Program-made: the position numbers and the translations under genes
The notes under the pieces: generated by a model
Databases searched by the model: none
The model's input: the letters and a program-made list of their open reading frames with translations, nothing else
Told to the model about the DNA's origin: nothing
DNA from: Litoditis marina
Lineage: Eukaryota; Nematoda; Chromadorea; Rhabditida; Rhabditidae
Assembly (NCBI GenBank): GCA_964036275.1
Contig: OZ038434.1
Coordinates: forward strand, 9,877,060 to 9,941,059
Reading direction: 5' to 3'
Length of the DNA: 64,000 bases
Shown here: in pieces, positions 11,769 through 25,869 of the stretch
Position numbering within the stretch: position 1 is the first letter of the stretch
Layout: each line of letters opens with the position of its first letter

Positions 11769-14700
11769 AAGAGAACGTCTGTCTTCCTCGATCACTTTAA
11801 ATTCAATATCATACCATTATTTCTGTAATGAAGATGTTGCTTAAAATCAGAATTATGTAGACAATCGTTAAAGCGTGGTTGTGAATGGTTTGAAAACTGT
11901 GTATTACTGAAATACTGGTTGAGATTAAAGATTATAGAGAGGCAGAGTTTAGAGTTTTTCTGTGTTCCACGTCTAGGATACATAATGTGCTGCTTTGAGA
12001 TGTTTCTGTATGGTCCGTGAAAATATATAATTCTACTACTTCCGGTAGTTACCAAGTTTTGATGAGAATGGATAGGTCACTCAACTTGTTTTGAATGATT
12101 AGTTGATTAGTGTTCCCTAACATGTGGGATGTGGGTGGACAAGTTGAGACGGAAAGTGGGACATTCCGCTACGTCACTAACAGATGATGAATTACGCATG
12201 AACCAACCGCTGATACTCCATAGGAGAAAAGTTAAAATAATTAGTAGATTATCTCTCAAAAGCGCTGACCAAACTCAGTTTTTGCCATTTCTCGTGGCAT
12301 GATGTTCGTTTCTCTAAATAAAAATAATTTATTAATTTCAATGATTTTCTCTTTATGTCACATGTCACTGATGCACACTTTCACGTATTTCATCGAAATC
12401 TTTCGGTCTGTTGCTGCATTTAACAGTTACGTGAAACGGAAATATAAAAAAAAAGTTGTGGCTAATATGAAGTTATTTTGCGTGAAAAGTGTATGACGTA
12501 GATAATTTCTTGCTGCTAGTGAAAGGGCTCCATTTGCTCCTGACGTAGCTTCCTAATTACTGTAATTGGCAAAATCAGACATCTTTCACGTTTGCTATGC
12601 GAGAAGCGTGATAATTGGACGAGAGCTTTTCCGCTGGTTCTCATATTGGATAGTTTCAATTCAATTTGTATTTTTATTCTCCGAATCAACCAATACTACG
12701 AGAAACTGTCAGCAGAATTAGTATGAGCCTGCAAGTTATGTTGTTATGTATTATGATATGTATAGGGTGGTGAAACACACACATCGAAATTTTAATTTTA
12801 AAAATGATAATTGCATGTGATTACCATTTTGAACGAATGTCCTCGAGATAAAAAACATTGTAGTTGACAACTTTATGTGTATATCATTGATAAGTTGTAG
12901 CCTTTTTCGTGTTTTTGATAAAATTCGAAGTTCAACAGTTCCCTTTATCACCATTTTTCAGCCAGTTTCTTGAAAATAACTTTTCTTTGAATCTATAACC
13001 TTTTTCATGTCCGTTCTGTCTTTTCGAGTACTCGTGCCCATTTCTCTTCTCCCAATTAGAGTTGCGTATCAATGGAGACGTCATAGTTGGTATCTTCCCA
13101 CGAAACGGGTTTCACTCATCTATCTCTAAAAGATAGCAGCTAGAGATTCTCTGGGGCCAAGTATTAATCTTACATATAGAGTTCTCTTCGCGAGAGAATG
13201 TACTTGTAGCACGATTGGGAAATGGAAGAACAAATACTTTGAGTTGTCATTTATCTTCACCTTCCTAACCTTCTCCTGCGTGAAGTTCTGTCAACTAGCA
13301 CAGTCCGTGGTTTGCCTCTTCCATTCTGAATTTCTCATCTCGAGATATATGAAATATGATGCTGGAAAGTTGCAGAGTTCACAAAAGTAATTTACATCAA
13401 TCTTTGTTAGTATCGACCTTTTGCAACTCATTTTCTAATCATAATAATTTTACTTTGCATTTTGCATTCTCTGTCTACGTCACTACCATATTAAACCTAA
13501 TCATTCCAACTTACACCTGTCTGCAATATCTGTTTCCGAACTCTTCATCTCAGTCTGAAAGTTTGAGGGGGAATCAGCTATAATAATATGAGATTTGAGT
13601 ATGATGAACTTAAAAAATATTTATTTTGGAATATGTTAATTGCGGGGCATAGCCATATTTCACCATGAATAACGATTTTTGGTCGTATGTGCTAACTTCT
13701 GTACTGTCGTAGTTGTTACATCTCTTTGGCTCCTGATTACCCTATTTGACCGCAGACTTTTCACCTATAATCGTGCATGCATCACCCTTTCTCTGTTTTT
13801 GTCTTCTTGTATTATGTCTGATAATTATTTATTTCTTATAATAATAATAATAATTATGCTAATAACCATACCATTGAATGATATCTGATGATAACCCATT
13901 GTCAGGCGTATGTTGACACCGGCATGAGTCTGGGCGTGTCCTTCACTACTCATCTCTGCAACGTCGTATTCAGGTAATATAAATATTGGTTTTGAAGAGA
14001 CTAATCTGAAATTCAAACCCCAACAGATGGCTGCAGTTTGTCCAAACGCCCAGTTATAAACCTACTCCTACCGTATCAACGTGCTTCACGTGTCCTACTA
14101 CTTCGCTTCGTACTACTTGAAAACCCTGAAATCAATATCGTATTCTTGTATATGAAGTTGTAAAAAAGGATTCTACGTGTGTTGAAAACCACTGCTGGGT
14201 TTCATATATACCGAAGTTTATAAGTTTTCAATTTCAACTATTTGGTCCCGAAAAGTGTTTTGGTCCCGCCGTCGATTGCAGCTTTACTTTTCAATTGTTT
14301 TTGATCAAACGCTCTCCGCCGTCCAATTTGAAGTTCTCTGGTGTTTTTTTCCATTGTTGTCCACTTGTCAGGTGGGAAAACGATAGTTGGTCGCTGAGAT
14401 GTTTTTGTCCTATTCTATTCATGAACGCCGACTTTCATAACAAATTTCGAAAAGTCAAAGATTACTTTTCACGGGTGAAAACCCGAGAAAACAAGACGGT
14501 TGTTGTCTTTTATCACTGTTTTTGGGGTTTCCGCATAACGCGTTGGCCGGGGTCAATTTATTGACGTCATCGGGGCAATGACCTTCCCGAAACGCTGCGC
14601 GCGTTTCGCCCGCACCGTGACGTAGTGGCGCCAGCACGCTGTAGGATTCTATCGACTGTCACTAACTATCTAGGATAGCTGTAGAAACGTATCTGAAAAA

Positions 14701-16352
14701 TGAAAGGTTCAGGTGTAGAAAACCTATCGGAAAAAAACACAAGTTTTAGCTGTAGAAAACTTCTCAGAAAAACCTGAGGACATTTTTTTTCAACATTCCT
14801 ACCGGTTTACATGGCAAAACGCCAACTAGTCACACTACGCTGTTAATCCTACTACATTTCCTGCAAATTGTAGGTGAAAATTTGAACAATAATATTAGCA
14901 TGCCTTGCGAATTGAAAAGTGGAACACATGATTATGACGTATATGTTGCTGATTCGATCAGAGGGATTGGTGGAACCATACCTTAGCTCTATCCGGTGTT
15001 GTTGTTGTTGTGCTATTGCATCGTTTTGCATGACGTTTGTTTGCTCGGAAATGCAAATATAGTTGTATTTGTGTGCTTTTGGACTCCTGCAAACAAAATA
15101 TATTTTTTGGAGAATCGTTATCATTCGTTTTGCAAGTTCCAATGCCTCGTACAGATTGCTGCAGCAAAACCTGGACAGAGTAGGTAGTTTGTATAGTGTT
15201 CTCATTTGTACATATGATTTTCGAGGTAAAGAAACTTTTCGGCATGCCGCTTCATATAATGTCCTCAAGTTTCAGTGCTTTTTCTATCTTGCCGTGCGAA
15301 TGAGTGTGACTGCAGCATGGTAGGGGCTCGAGAAAATGATGTCATGCAAATATAACTTCTCTGTGGTTCGGTTATACTGGTTTGGTCAGAAAAGTGAAAT
15401 TTCCAGAATTATTGGGAAATGTGTCACATCTTTCCGCAAGCTACAATACATTACAAGCCCCACTTTCACCCGTATCACTGGGTGTTCTTTGAAACAAGTT
15501 GTTACTGAAGTTCCCTGTATTTTGGGCGTGACGCACACGTGCAAAAGAATAGATTACTTGTAGCCTGTCAACTACATTTGGTATTCAAACCAGCCCAGAA
15601 TTTCAGTTCTCACCGGTCTCAAGTTAACCCTGGGACGGATTTGATTCCATCCTTTTTCTCGCCGAAAAGTTCCCATCAATATTTGCTCTCCTATCATCTT
15701 TTCCATTGACGTAGTCCGTTGGGCGCCGCGAAACGCAAAACACTACTATTCACTCTGTTCTCGGCTCCGCTCGCCCGGCAAATGGCCGTTCCCGGACATT
15801 TCCCGGGAACATTTTATTTTTGTGTCTTCCCGAATTCGTGCTCCTCGAAGTTCTTTCACGTTCCTCTCATTTATCTCTTTCCTCTCTCTCTTTTCTACGC
15901 TACCTGTTTCGTCTTCTTTCTTTCAGTTAGTTTTTCTCAATCAACTATCTCGAGTATACCTCGGAGACTTATGAAAGCAGGAATCATGAACAATCAGGAG
16001 TCGTGTTGTTGTTTATTCGCAGCTTTATTCGCGGTTATTATCACACGTTTTCAAACTACACTTCACTAACGTCGTTAAACGTGTCTTCTTTTATGAGCAG
16101 ATTGCGTCCGAAATCTGTGTTCACGACCTTGGGACCCCATAAATGCCTGACATTCTCCTAATTATCAGCTATAAAATGCTAGCTATTTTCTCATGTAGCA
16201 TCAGCCGTTCCTGCGCGCCAAGCGATAAGGATTCGGTTCGAAAAAAGACGGTAAATTCTTATCAGCTACCCTATTTGTATGTTTAAGATAGCGTTGGTGA
16301 CGTGACCTGCGCTGTTTATTAGTCGTTAACTACTATAAATAGAGAGAACACG

Positions 16353-16378
16353 ATGGTTGAATTGGTGAGTGGTCGTAC
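16353..16378 (+). CDS. Tentative first coding exon of the olrn-1 long form
   Basis: An ATG at 16353 opens eight codons plus two bases before the strong donor GTGAGT at 16379. The leftover AC is the right phase to join the exon at 30181, which needs two carried bases. A nearer GTGAGT at 16365 is in the wrong phase. A TATA-like stretch lies at 16334-16341, but it is too close to the ATG to set its transcription start. The link would need a 13.8-kb intron. This is a weak, phase-only argument. Confidence 0.2.
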
Positions 16379-17571
16379 GTGAGTTTCTCAAGGTATTTGT
16401 GCGTAGTTAAAGATGTGTACGGTAACGTCTTTCATAGGTCACATTGAAGCAACGCAGATAGTTCTAGTGGAGTTTCATCACTGTCTGATAAGCTAACTCT
16501 AGAAACTGAAGAGAAGGATACATTAATGATGAATTCGTTCATCACTGAATCAGCGAGACACTGGGATACGGAAAAAATGAAAAGTGAACTATGATGAAGA
16601 TGTGATTACATTTACCCCGTAGAGGTGATGTTTAGTCGTTTTGCACCGTCACTCTATTTTAGATATTTCCATGAACTCCAAAATATTCTGAATGGTAATC
16701 TGGGCTGAAATCGTCACTCACGCGGCTAAGTACCGTGCCTGGGTGTTAGGGGGACGTTATCTGTAGGAGGCGCTGCAGAGGTACAGGAAGTGTTCCTACT
16801 TCAGACTACACCAAACAGCCGCTTTCTCATAAACATGAAGCTACATAAACTGAGTGAGATTTCCCGTCATTTTTTGTCAATCATTAGTGAATTCTGGTAG
16901 TTCAATTTATTTTGACTGGAGCAGTACAGGAAATGTACTGTATATCTAGGTTCCTACTTCACCAAAAGTATCGTGTTTGATCAGTCCATCGCATATACAT
17001 AAACAACATAGGAACCTCGGTCAGGTCAGGTACTAGTTACTCTTCATTCAAACAGTCCTCTTTGCGGTCACTAAAGTTATTTTGGAGCCGAATGAAATGT
17101 GTAAAGGAATGTCTGCCGAATACGTCTGTTGCCGGCTGCGATGGTGGATCGCTTACGTGAAATCTAAAAAAACGTGGAATTCATGTTTTTATAGCACTGT
17201 TTTGTGCTTCTGATGTTTTACGTGACTGAATGGTTCGACCGAGAAAATTTGAACTGTACGTCGTTTGAGTACGGTTATTTTCCTTTTGCTCCCTGCTAAC
17301 TTTACAATCATTCGAACACTGGATTTTTCTTTTAGGAAAACGAGATATGCAACATTGCAGTCTCAATATAATATTTGCATGCCGATTCAAATGTACCCAA
17401 AACGTGTTCTATTCGAAAATGCATGAGGTGCTCTGGTTTTCACCTGCTTTATTCCTCTGTCTACAATTCATTCGCTGTTTAGATCGTTCCATGCTCCAGT
17501 GCATTTGCATGACTAGCCCAATATCGAATCAGAAGAATTTTGCCGAAGGTGTATGTGAGGTGAACATATCT

Positions 17572-17646
17572 GAGTTGTAGTTTGATCAGTAAACACCGAA
17601 TTCGCGAATTACGACGGGAACGCAGACGAATCAAACTACAAACACA
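17572..17646. mobile_element. Palindromic element, GTAGTTTGATC family
   Basis: Left end GAGTTGTAGTTTGATC and right end AATCAAACTACAAACAC are near-perfect inverted repeats around ~45 b of unrelated sequence. Non-coding MITE-like element. Confidence 0.7.
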
Positions 17647-18351
17647 GCAGATTGGGTGACCACCGTTGTCGAGCAGTCCGACCCCTAAACTAATCAAATA
17701 TGTTCTCAACTATATATCTATTCGACTGAACGATGTAGAAATCACTTCAATTCTTTTTTTAGTAAAATCATCGTGTCTTTTAGGTATAGCAGGGGTTCTA
17801 TGAATAGCATTGCAAGAGCACATCATCTATTGAACGAGTGATATCACAATTTCAATGCTTGTTATTTGCTTCATTAAGCGCTTGCCTAGATTGCTCGTTT
17901 ATTTCCTATTGAAGCGAAACACGCATTTTCGTCATATTACGACCTTTATAAAAAGTAGTTCCTTTAGTGACATATGAGTACCTTGTTGCAAACGAGCCAG
18001 AAATAGTTGTACTGGTTAGAGAGTCGATTGTGAACGGTCCGTGCTAAGCAAATGAGGTAAAAACTGTAAATATTGTCGAGGTCGGTTGTGTTTGTAGTTT
18101 TCAGCGTAAAACAGATCCGTTAACCCATTCCACTATAGCTCTCGTCGAGTTTTATCTTTTCATCGATCCCTCTTTTGAAGTTTGGTATCGACTATATTTA
18201 TGCCGAAAGTTGAACGCATTTTTCTGTCTATCTGACGTGGGTGGAACTAGAACTAAAATAGAACCACTTCCGCTTTTCATGGTATATGATGTCCTGAGCA
18301 ATAACATAATACGAAAAGGGCATATCTCGGAGGGATTGTTGAACGGAACGA

Positions 18352-18427
18352 GCAGCTAAAACCAGACATCCATGACGTGTTCCGAAGATATTTCAATTAT
18401 TATGGATGTCTGGTCCCGTTTTAGCCC
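18352..18427. repeat. Inverted repeat around ACCAGACATCCAT
   Basis: AGCTAAAACCAGACATCCAT is mirrored by ATGGATGTCTGG followed after four extra bases by GTTTTAGC. Arms are about 20 b with ~30 b between them. Probably a small fold-back element. Confidence 0.65.
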
Positions 18428-18523
18428 ACTATCGGATGACAGGCAGTTGACGAATGTATAGCGTATAGGTGGCACTCGAAACTCTAAACAAGGCTCAACA
18501 AGCACATGTTGTATTGTTCTTCA

Positions 18524-18600
18524 GTGTTTGTAGTTTGATCACAGTACGTTTTCGAGCGAAATTAGTAAATTGTTCCGTTTTGAGAGATCAAACTACAACT
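18524..18600. mobile_element. Palindromic element, GTAGTTTGATC family
   Basis: GTGTTTGTAGTTTGATCAC at the left and GATCAAACTACAACTC at the right are inverted. Same family and size as the element at 17572, only 0.9 kb away. Confidence 0.7.
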
Positions 18601-18910
18601 CCGAAGCTGTCATCCATTATAGTGGACGAATGTAGAGCATTCCGGAAGCTATATTTGGCCACCACATGGAATAGTAAACATATATTTGTGAAACGGTCAC
18701 AGAAATAGCTCCATTGTGAATCACGCATCTGCGAGACGCTGATTTATGAATTCCAGCTACTATGCCCGTGAAATGTATTCCAAATGAAATTACATAGACT
18801 ATTTTCACATTGTAATTGTGTTGAAATCAGTTCCCGGTCCGATTGTTGTGCTCTGTTTGGAGTATTGGAATTTGTAATATGGAATGGATGGTTTAAAGAT
18901 TATGGAACTC

Positions 18911-19004
18911 TTTTCTCTCTGTTTCTCGCTCGATTGTCTCCATCTTTGTCTAGCTCTCTCTCCTCTCTCTCTTTCTCTTTCTTTTTCTCTCTCCACCTTC
19001 GCCC
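18911..19004. repeat. CT-rich microsatellite
   Basis: Interrupted TCTCTC runs on the plus strand. Open frames across it are low-complexity artefacts. Confidence 0.8.
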
Positions 19005-22000
19005 ACTTTTCGTCAATCACTAATGACCATCACTTCAACGATGACGTCATCCGTTCACATGTGTTCTCGGATACTTGAGATAGAGAACAACAGGAGTGAA
19101 CATTCCGCGCATTGCTCAGCTAAATAAAATCTGTCCAAGTTTGAGTTGTAGTTTGGTTCCCAATCAAAGCACACGTTTTCAAATCTCAACTTTCCGAAAT
19201 GTTCAGTTTTCATCATTAAGCAATTCTATTTTTGTACTGAGTAATGCGTTTGAATGGAATGTCTCACATCTCGAATGATGTGACACATCCCAGGAATTCA
19301 ATCATGACGTGATTTAGCCGGGAAGACAGAGACATTTGAAATGACGCGACTTTTATCTGTGTTGTTGCTTACTGCGATGTCCTGGGAAAATGGATTTGTC
19401 TCGGAAGAATGGTATAAGAACACCGATTTCAAGGGTTTCAGAGCTTCCACCACGGAATGGTTCATTGTTGCTACTTGATTTCGATTTGTAGGATTAGTTT
19501 GGAATGTTCCTCACACATTGAATTTTACAAAGAAAACGAGAGATTACAAATTTTTTATAAAAATAGTTGTGTAGTGTCTAAATTGTCGCTGTCGCTCGAA
19601 ACCGCCCTAAGCCTAGTTCGTAAAAATTGCTCTATTTCTCGATTGAGAACGAGGTTTTTTCTAGAGTAACTTCATTATAAATGTTCCTGTATTGTAACAT
19701 TAATGAACAACTTACTGTAAAATATAGCCTACCGAACTAGTTTTGCTTGTTGTTCAAAATTTCTCCATGGGAGTATGACACCACTTGATAAATCAGCTGC
19801 TTTCTTAATCAATTTGTCAAAATATGAGAAATGTTTTGTCCAATCATCTGATATTTCTTCATTATGATTTAGTGCGGTGTTTTTCAAATAAGTAACATGA
19901 TATCACTAAGTCAATTAGGGATAATTGCTCATATTTATCTGGTTCAAAACAGAAAACATGTCTGAAAAAATCGAAAGATATAGAAAAGCTCAAGATACTA
20001 GAAGCTCAATACTCCCGGAAAGTAATATTCCTCGCATCAAAATTGTGGTCTGTTTCCGAACTATTGGACTCCTATCTTTCTCTCTTGATTTCTGCCGTAA
20101 TGTTCATATAGATAAGACATCAGGTACAATATTCAGATAGGAATATTAACTGGTCGCTTTTATCTGCGAGTGAGAGTAGTGTTTACTATCCTACAAACAC
20201 TCCGTTTTGTCATTCTGAAATTTGATGACTTAGGTTATAGGTGAGAATCATACAGCTACAGTACTGCTACACTTGTGAAGAGGTGTTCGGGAAAAGTGTT
20301 ATGTATTGTCATTGCGACACATCAGAAGATTAGGGATACAGTATTCTCTCCTAGCTCAGAGTGGGTCGCCTAGGCAGACCAAACAGGAAAAGTAGGTGTG
20401 TTTTGTTCTGCTGTCTTAAACCCCCCTGCGTCCCAGGCACGATAAGTTTATAGTCTGTGATCAAACTACATTTCAATTTCAGTCACCCCACAGCTGGAGT
20501 AGATCAATTTGTGTTAGATAGTCTTTTGTGTTCGTCGTATCTCTCGCGTGCGAAGAAGTTCTATGAAAGTGATGTGGGCGACCCGTTCTTTCTTCTCTCA
20601 TATCTAATTTCGCATTAACAAGACGACCGTTACACGGGTTTTCCGCCCGTACCAGTCAATTTGTCTGTTTTACTCCCATTTCTTATCGCTGTCTTCTACT
20701 TGTGTAGTTTAGAATGCGATTATTATATTTAAGTTTTGTTCGAAATCTTTGTAACGTGACTTCGACGTGTAAACAGAAGATCAGCTCACTATCAAACGAA
20801 TCAGTGCTGTTAAACGATTGGTCCAAGACACACTACACACCTTCCTAAGATACCGTGATAAAGAAGATTCACGTTGAACTGGGTTTTCCTTTTGTCACTG
20901 GTATAACAATACATCCTACATCCTCTGAGGTTTGGTTTGCTTTGTTCATCATCATTTCAAATGATTAAGTATGCATCATCGATAACCGTAGGAGGTTAAG
21001 AAGTTCAATATGTGTCAGAAGTGGCTGTTACTAATATTTTACTTTTATCATGTATGATCTGAATGATAGTGGGTGCATCCCTAAGTGATAGTGACACATC
21101 AGTGTCTCAATATCAAACATGAGTAGGAAATGGCATTTCTAAATAACGATCACAGTCAGAAGTTGAACAAGAATCTTGTACCCTATACACCCTGCTTGAT
21201 TCGTTAATGGTGCGCAGAAAGGAATGTTTTTTAAACGCGACTGCGATCTAAACATAGGTTTCCGTTCTCCCTGCCTTTAATGATATAATTTTGATTAGTA
21301 AATTCTATTACACATGTGAAATATCATATTCCACAGGAAGAGCATTGGTATACTGTACTACTTGACATCGTTCTGAACTAGGTTATGGGGTTTGTTTACA
21401 TGGGACCGCATTAAAATGGCGAGCTATGGACTACGGTAGTCGGCCAAACTGTTCACGCCCCCGTTAGGTTGCAGAGCCTTTGAAAGATTATCCTCGTCCA
21501 TCGTACCATGATTAGGGTCAGATAGATGGGTTCAGGTACACACTTCCTGGTCCAAGTGACGTGTAATTCCGACGGATCACTCTGGTATAATCATCGAATC
21601 GGGTACATAAATACAAAGTACGCCGAGTGTTCCCGAAGTTTCGAAGTCCATGTTCGGTTTTACTGTCATCGACGTTATTTCTCTTTGTAGTGCAACAGAT
21701 ACAGTCGTTTTCTTTGAAGAGAGCAAGAGAGACAGAGAGTGAGAAACATTGTTATAGATGGTTTAGAGTTATAGTAACATGTCTAAATCTTCATCAAACG
21801 TTGATTTGGTAACGAATGCGGATCATTAGAGATTGTCAGTCGTATCATTGCTCTGATATCCTATGAGTAGTTTATGTTTTGGTCGAACGAGTTATTTATG
21901 CGGATTATGCTGACTTGTTAAAAAATGGAGATTTATATCGTTGATGAATTCGGGGTAGAGAGCGTTCGAGGAAAGCTTGGTATCTTATTTCCATGTGAGC

Positions 22001-23045
22001 TGACTTATTCGTCGTTCTTTTTCATTTTGCTCTGTAAGACAATTTGTTCATAGTTTTTTCCTGACGTTCAGTTGATTTGGAGAGTTAGAATACACAATTG
22101 CAAAGATTTTCGACAGGTTTTATACATCAAAAACTCGACTGAAGGTGTGAATGACATACTGTAGGTGGCCACGTGCAGCAGAAATACACTATAGACATCC
22201 TAATGTATGTACTATGGTCGGTTCTCATTTAATCACGTGAACTTCTTCTCTCACAGCTAATCCCTGCTAATACCCCATATCTACCTTGTTTTTCCGTCAA
22301 ACTTCTCCATTCAATATCTCTGATGAGTACGTATTCTGACGGGAGATAGTTACTGTACTTGTTCCACCCACCACTTTATAGGCGGTATCTCATGTACTGT
22401 ACACTGATAGTCAGATCCATTGTCCCGTGAAACGTGTGACACACGTCAGAGTCTCGAATTTTGCAATGATAATACGCATATTACTGATGTTTTACCTTAT
22501 TTACGTACCTGTTCCGGTTACCTTCAGTTAACCAAAGTAGCTGGTTCCGATTCTTTCATCTTGATTGTTCATTTTTCCCAAAGTTTTTTGAGATGTAAGA
22601 TAGGACGAAGAATCTTTTGAAAACTTTTATTGCATATTGTGAGGGCACGCATGCCCTAGCAGTACACTCATTACTCACGACATCGTTACGTCGAGTAATT
22701 TGGTAATGTTCGCTGAAAAGAGTTCTTATCAATTGGATTGCCGGAATGTTCCCGTGTACTGGGGCTGGTTCCCCCCATCTTCCGTACTATATCCGCCCTT
22801 TTGTTTTGGCACGTGAGCGTCTTTGTGGAAAACATGTTGGTGAGCGCCGGTTTCCGCGTCCCACCGCAACATTTTGCTCCCAGTTCATTTGATTGAATAA
22901 AAGTATAGTCAATTCCATTGTCACGTACACTTCTACAGTAAGCAGTTGAACTTTCCAAAATGACATTGACTTTAATTTGATGTTAGTATTACTAGGAGTA
23001 TTATATTATCTACAAATTCGCTGGGGAAAGTAAAGACCAAAATTA

Positions 23046-23365
23046 CATATCAGGTCTGAGGGAATTTAGGTGGAAGTAGTAACTACGAACATATATTAGC
23101 TCTGATAAACTTAGGTGGAGGTAGAAACTACAAATATATATCAACTCTGAGAAACTTAGGTAGTGGTAGGAACTACAAATCTATGTCAACTATGAGAATC
23201 TTAGGTGGAGTTAGAAACTACAAATATATATCAACTCTGAGAAACTTAGGTGGTGGTAGGTAGTAACTACAATTATATATCAACTTTGAAAAACTTAGGT
23301 GGTGGTAGTAACTATAAACAAATATCAGCTCTAAGAAAGTTAGGGAAAGGTAGTATTATTGTAAT
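23046..23365. repeat. Minisatellite, about seven units of ~45 b
   Basis: Units run from TCTGAGAAACTTAGGTGG to AACTACAAATATATATCAAC with 10-25% drift and one small internal duplication (GGTAGGTAG). Unit length is a multiple of three, so part of it is open (a 15-residue repeat), but early units carry stops and no splice context is seen. Confidence 0.9.
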
Positions 23366-25350
23366 CATTCCCAGTGAAGACATACCTTTTGAAATCAACA
23401 AATATATGCTGTCTCGAAATACAGCTCAGCGGTTGTGGTATTGATACGGTAGCTAAGTCAGAACATTTGTCAGAACAGTCGCTTTAGTATAGAATGTATA
23501 CAACATTATTTTATGTTTTTTCTATGTTCTTTTCACCATTCTCTTTTTGGCAACCTTTCGCGTTTCAAACTTTCGTTCCGTTATTACACACTGTGTAATA
23601 AATATTTGATTTGATTTTGATTTGAATGGGGCTTTCCTAATGAAAACCACACATTGGGGTTCGCTTAAACCCCCAACTGTTCTGTAGATTAATTGAATCA
23701 GAAATCAGAGTGTAAAAGACAACTCAACAAAGGTGACGTGAAATTTTGTGCTCAAGAGAGCTGGACTAATGATAGGAAGCAATAAATGATAGGAATAGGA
23801 GTGGACTTTCTCGGATAAGTAAGTTTGTGGCTTACCAAACCGAAAGCCGTGTACGATTTGGTAAATCTTTGTGTTTTGGTAGTTTGGCAAAAAAGTCGAC
23901 TGATTTTTGATCGAACGTCACCGATTTCGGTTTTCTTATAAGCTAATCGGCGGCTAAGTTGTGGCTAAGCCCCACTGCAAACGGTGCACAGCACATAGAA
24001 GTGATGGAATGGAACGATAGTGTGTATCAACAGGCGAAGGTTCAGCCGGACCGGGAACAAGTCGGCTATTCTACTAGAGGTAGATTCATGAGCTTGTACA
24101 AAAAAAAACACAAATCATGAAAAACTAGGACCCCTAAGGGGCAGAGCGGCAATAATCTACCTACAAACAAGGGGAACGTAAAATCGATTATGTGTCAGGA
24201 GATAGCAGTCTGGTTGAGAGGTGACGATTCTAACAAAACCATAACATAACAAAAATATAGGGATGTGTATGTCACTAAAATAAATTATTTAATTTAAAAG
24301 TTGAATAGTTGAAGAAAACAACTGTTAACCAGTATGTGATGAAGTAATTACGTGAGACGTGAAGAAACGTTCGCAGTTCAGCATGTTGGGATTACACCTT
24401 CATTGAGATGTGTTTAACACCTTCCACGTGACAGTACGTTCAGCGGCTTAAGTTTAGCAAGTAATAATGTTTTCGACGTTCAGAGATAACAAAAATTCCT
24501 CATGTGTGAGATTTTACCAAACACTGCTCAAATATTCGCTTTGAATCAGATTTAGGTGTTGGTCTCCAAATTTTTTGTGAATTTCTTAAAATTACACTAA
24601 CCACTTCCTATCAGGTCCCGTGAGAGGCACTTGAAGGAATATGTGAAAAACATGATGATCGACAAAATACCTATTAGAATGTATGTATTATGCATTAGTT
24701 TATTTGTTTACTTTAAACTATTTCACTGCACTCGATCATTATTCAACCTGTAATCCATTCTTTCATTATTTGATCATAGCCAACAGCAAGTTTATCAACT
24801 TTTCTCATTTGGTTTGCATTAAAAAGTGAATAATTTGCATATTCAGAGTATGACGAATCTTATTAGAGCAGGTGCATATTTAGTGAGCTCATTCTTATCT
24901 CTGAACCCCACTTTGTGCTCAACAAGAGCTCCAATCAGCTCCCTTTTCGGACGACTTCGTGAGCTTTTAAAAGCGTTCTCCGTGAGATTACATCATTATG
25001 ACATGTTTACATGCATTCTCTCTTCTTACACGTATCACACTTGCAGAGTGATATGATGACGATAAAACCATATTCTAATCTCGCGAGTTTTGCATATCCG
25101 GTAGACGTGCTGGTTTGCGTGGGAAATTTCGTCACGAGCACCTTTTTCCATCGTGAGAAATCTGCTTATTAGTTAATTTCTTTTCAGATCTCTGGATTTA
25201 TTTTAAGTAATGATTGAAGTTATGACGCTCCTGATATTTTGTGCCAAGCCTCTTTTCTGGCGATATCTTTTTAATCCCGCCAACACGTAGTTCTAGCCTC
25301 GAGACTTCATACGTAACGGTAAGGCGGTAAATCTGTTGGATCGTCCGTGG

Positions 25351-25471
25351 AAGAAGGACGATTATGTGGTACTATCGCAACGCTTCAGTCCTTTAAACTG
25401 CAATACATTTTTCAATTGCAGTTTAAACGACCGTTGACACGGGATTGGTCCACATAATCGTCCTGCTTTAA
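25351..25471. mobile_element. Fold-back MITE, GGACGATTATGTGG family, copy 2
   Basis: AAGAAGGACGATTATGTGG at the left and CACATAATCGTCCTGCTTTA at the right are inverted; the inner pair TAAACTGCAAT / ATTGCAGTTTA is also present. Clearly the same family as 828-950. Confidence 0.85.
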
Positions 25472-25869
25472 GTGTCGGACACTGCAAGAACACTTTGCTC
25501 CAACTTCACAATTTTCCCAGCGCTATCCGAAATATTGTTTTTCAAGCCGCTTTTTCATGTAATTAGATACATTTATGGATCCGTATAGAGTATTTTTTAC
25601 TTCCGTACTTTTGTTTTTTCGTTTTTAGTCTCTTTCTGTACATTGAATGGATGGGTGAATATAGTCATGTTCTTTAGGTCAATTCCTTTTTGTAGATAGA
25701 CTCGTCATAATGTTGACTTAGTCGGTGGCTACTTGCTTATTCGGGCGACATTTCTGAGTCGAGTGAGATATGCCGCGGGGCGACCCTCACGTCATTCGTA
25801 ATTATGTAGTCAGGACTAACGTGGGAATGGGTAGGTGAGGGCCGGCACAGGCAGCAGTCATTCACAGGT

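Larger units (their letters stand above)
6863..16352. other. Gene-free stretch
   Basis: No exon with a clear codon signal and matched splice sites was found on either strand. Contents are AT-rich unique sequence, the repeats listed separately at 11131 and 11719, a cluster of CACGTGA palindromes near 8380-8480, clustered TCTCATGAGA motifs near 7840-7890, and a pyrimidine-rich stretch near 15860-15930 ending in a good acceptor-like TTCTTTCAG but without a recognisable exon after it. Confidence 0.6.

Noticed and set aside
15719..16069. 116-codon plus-strand open frame
   Set aside because: Phe/Ser/Leu-rich from a pyrimidine-rich stretch, no splice partner and no codon bias.
22686..22958. 90-codon minus-strand frame
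   Set aside because: Mixed composition but no splice partners and no recognisable motif; expected at this frequency by chance.
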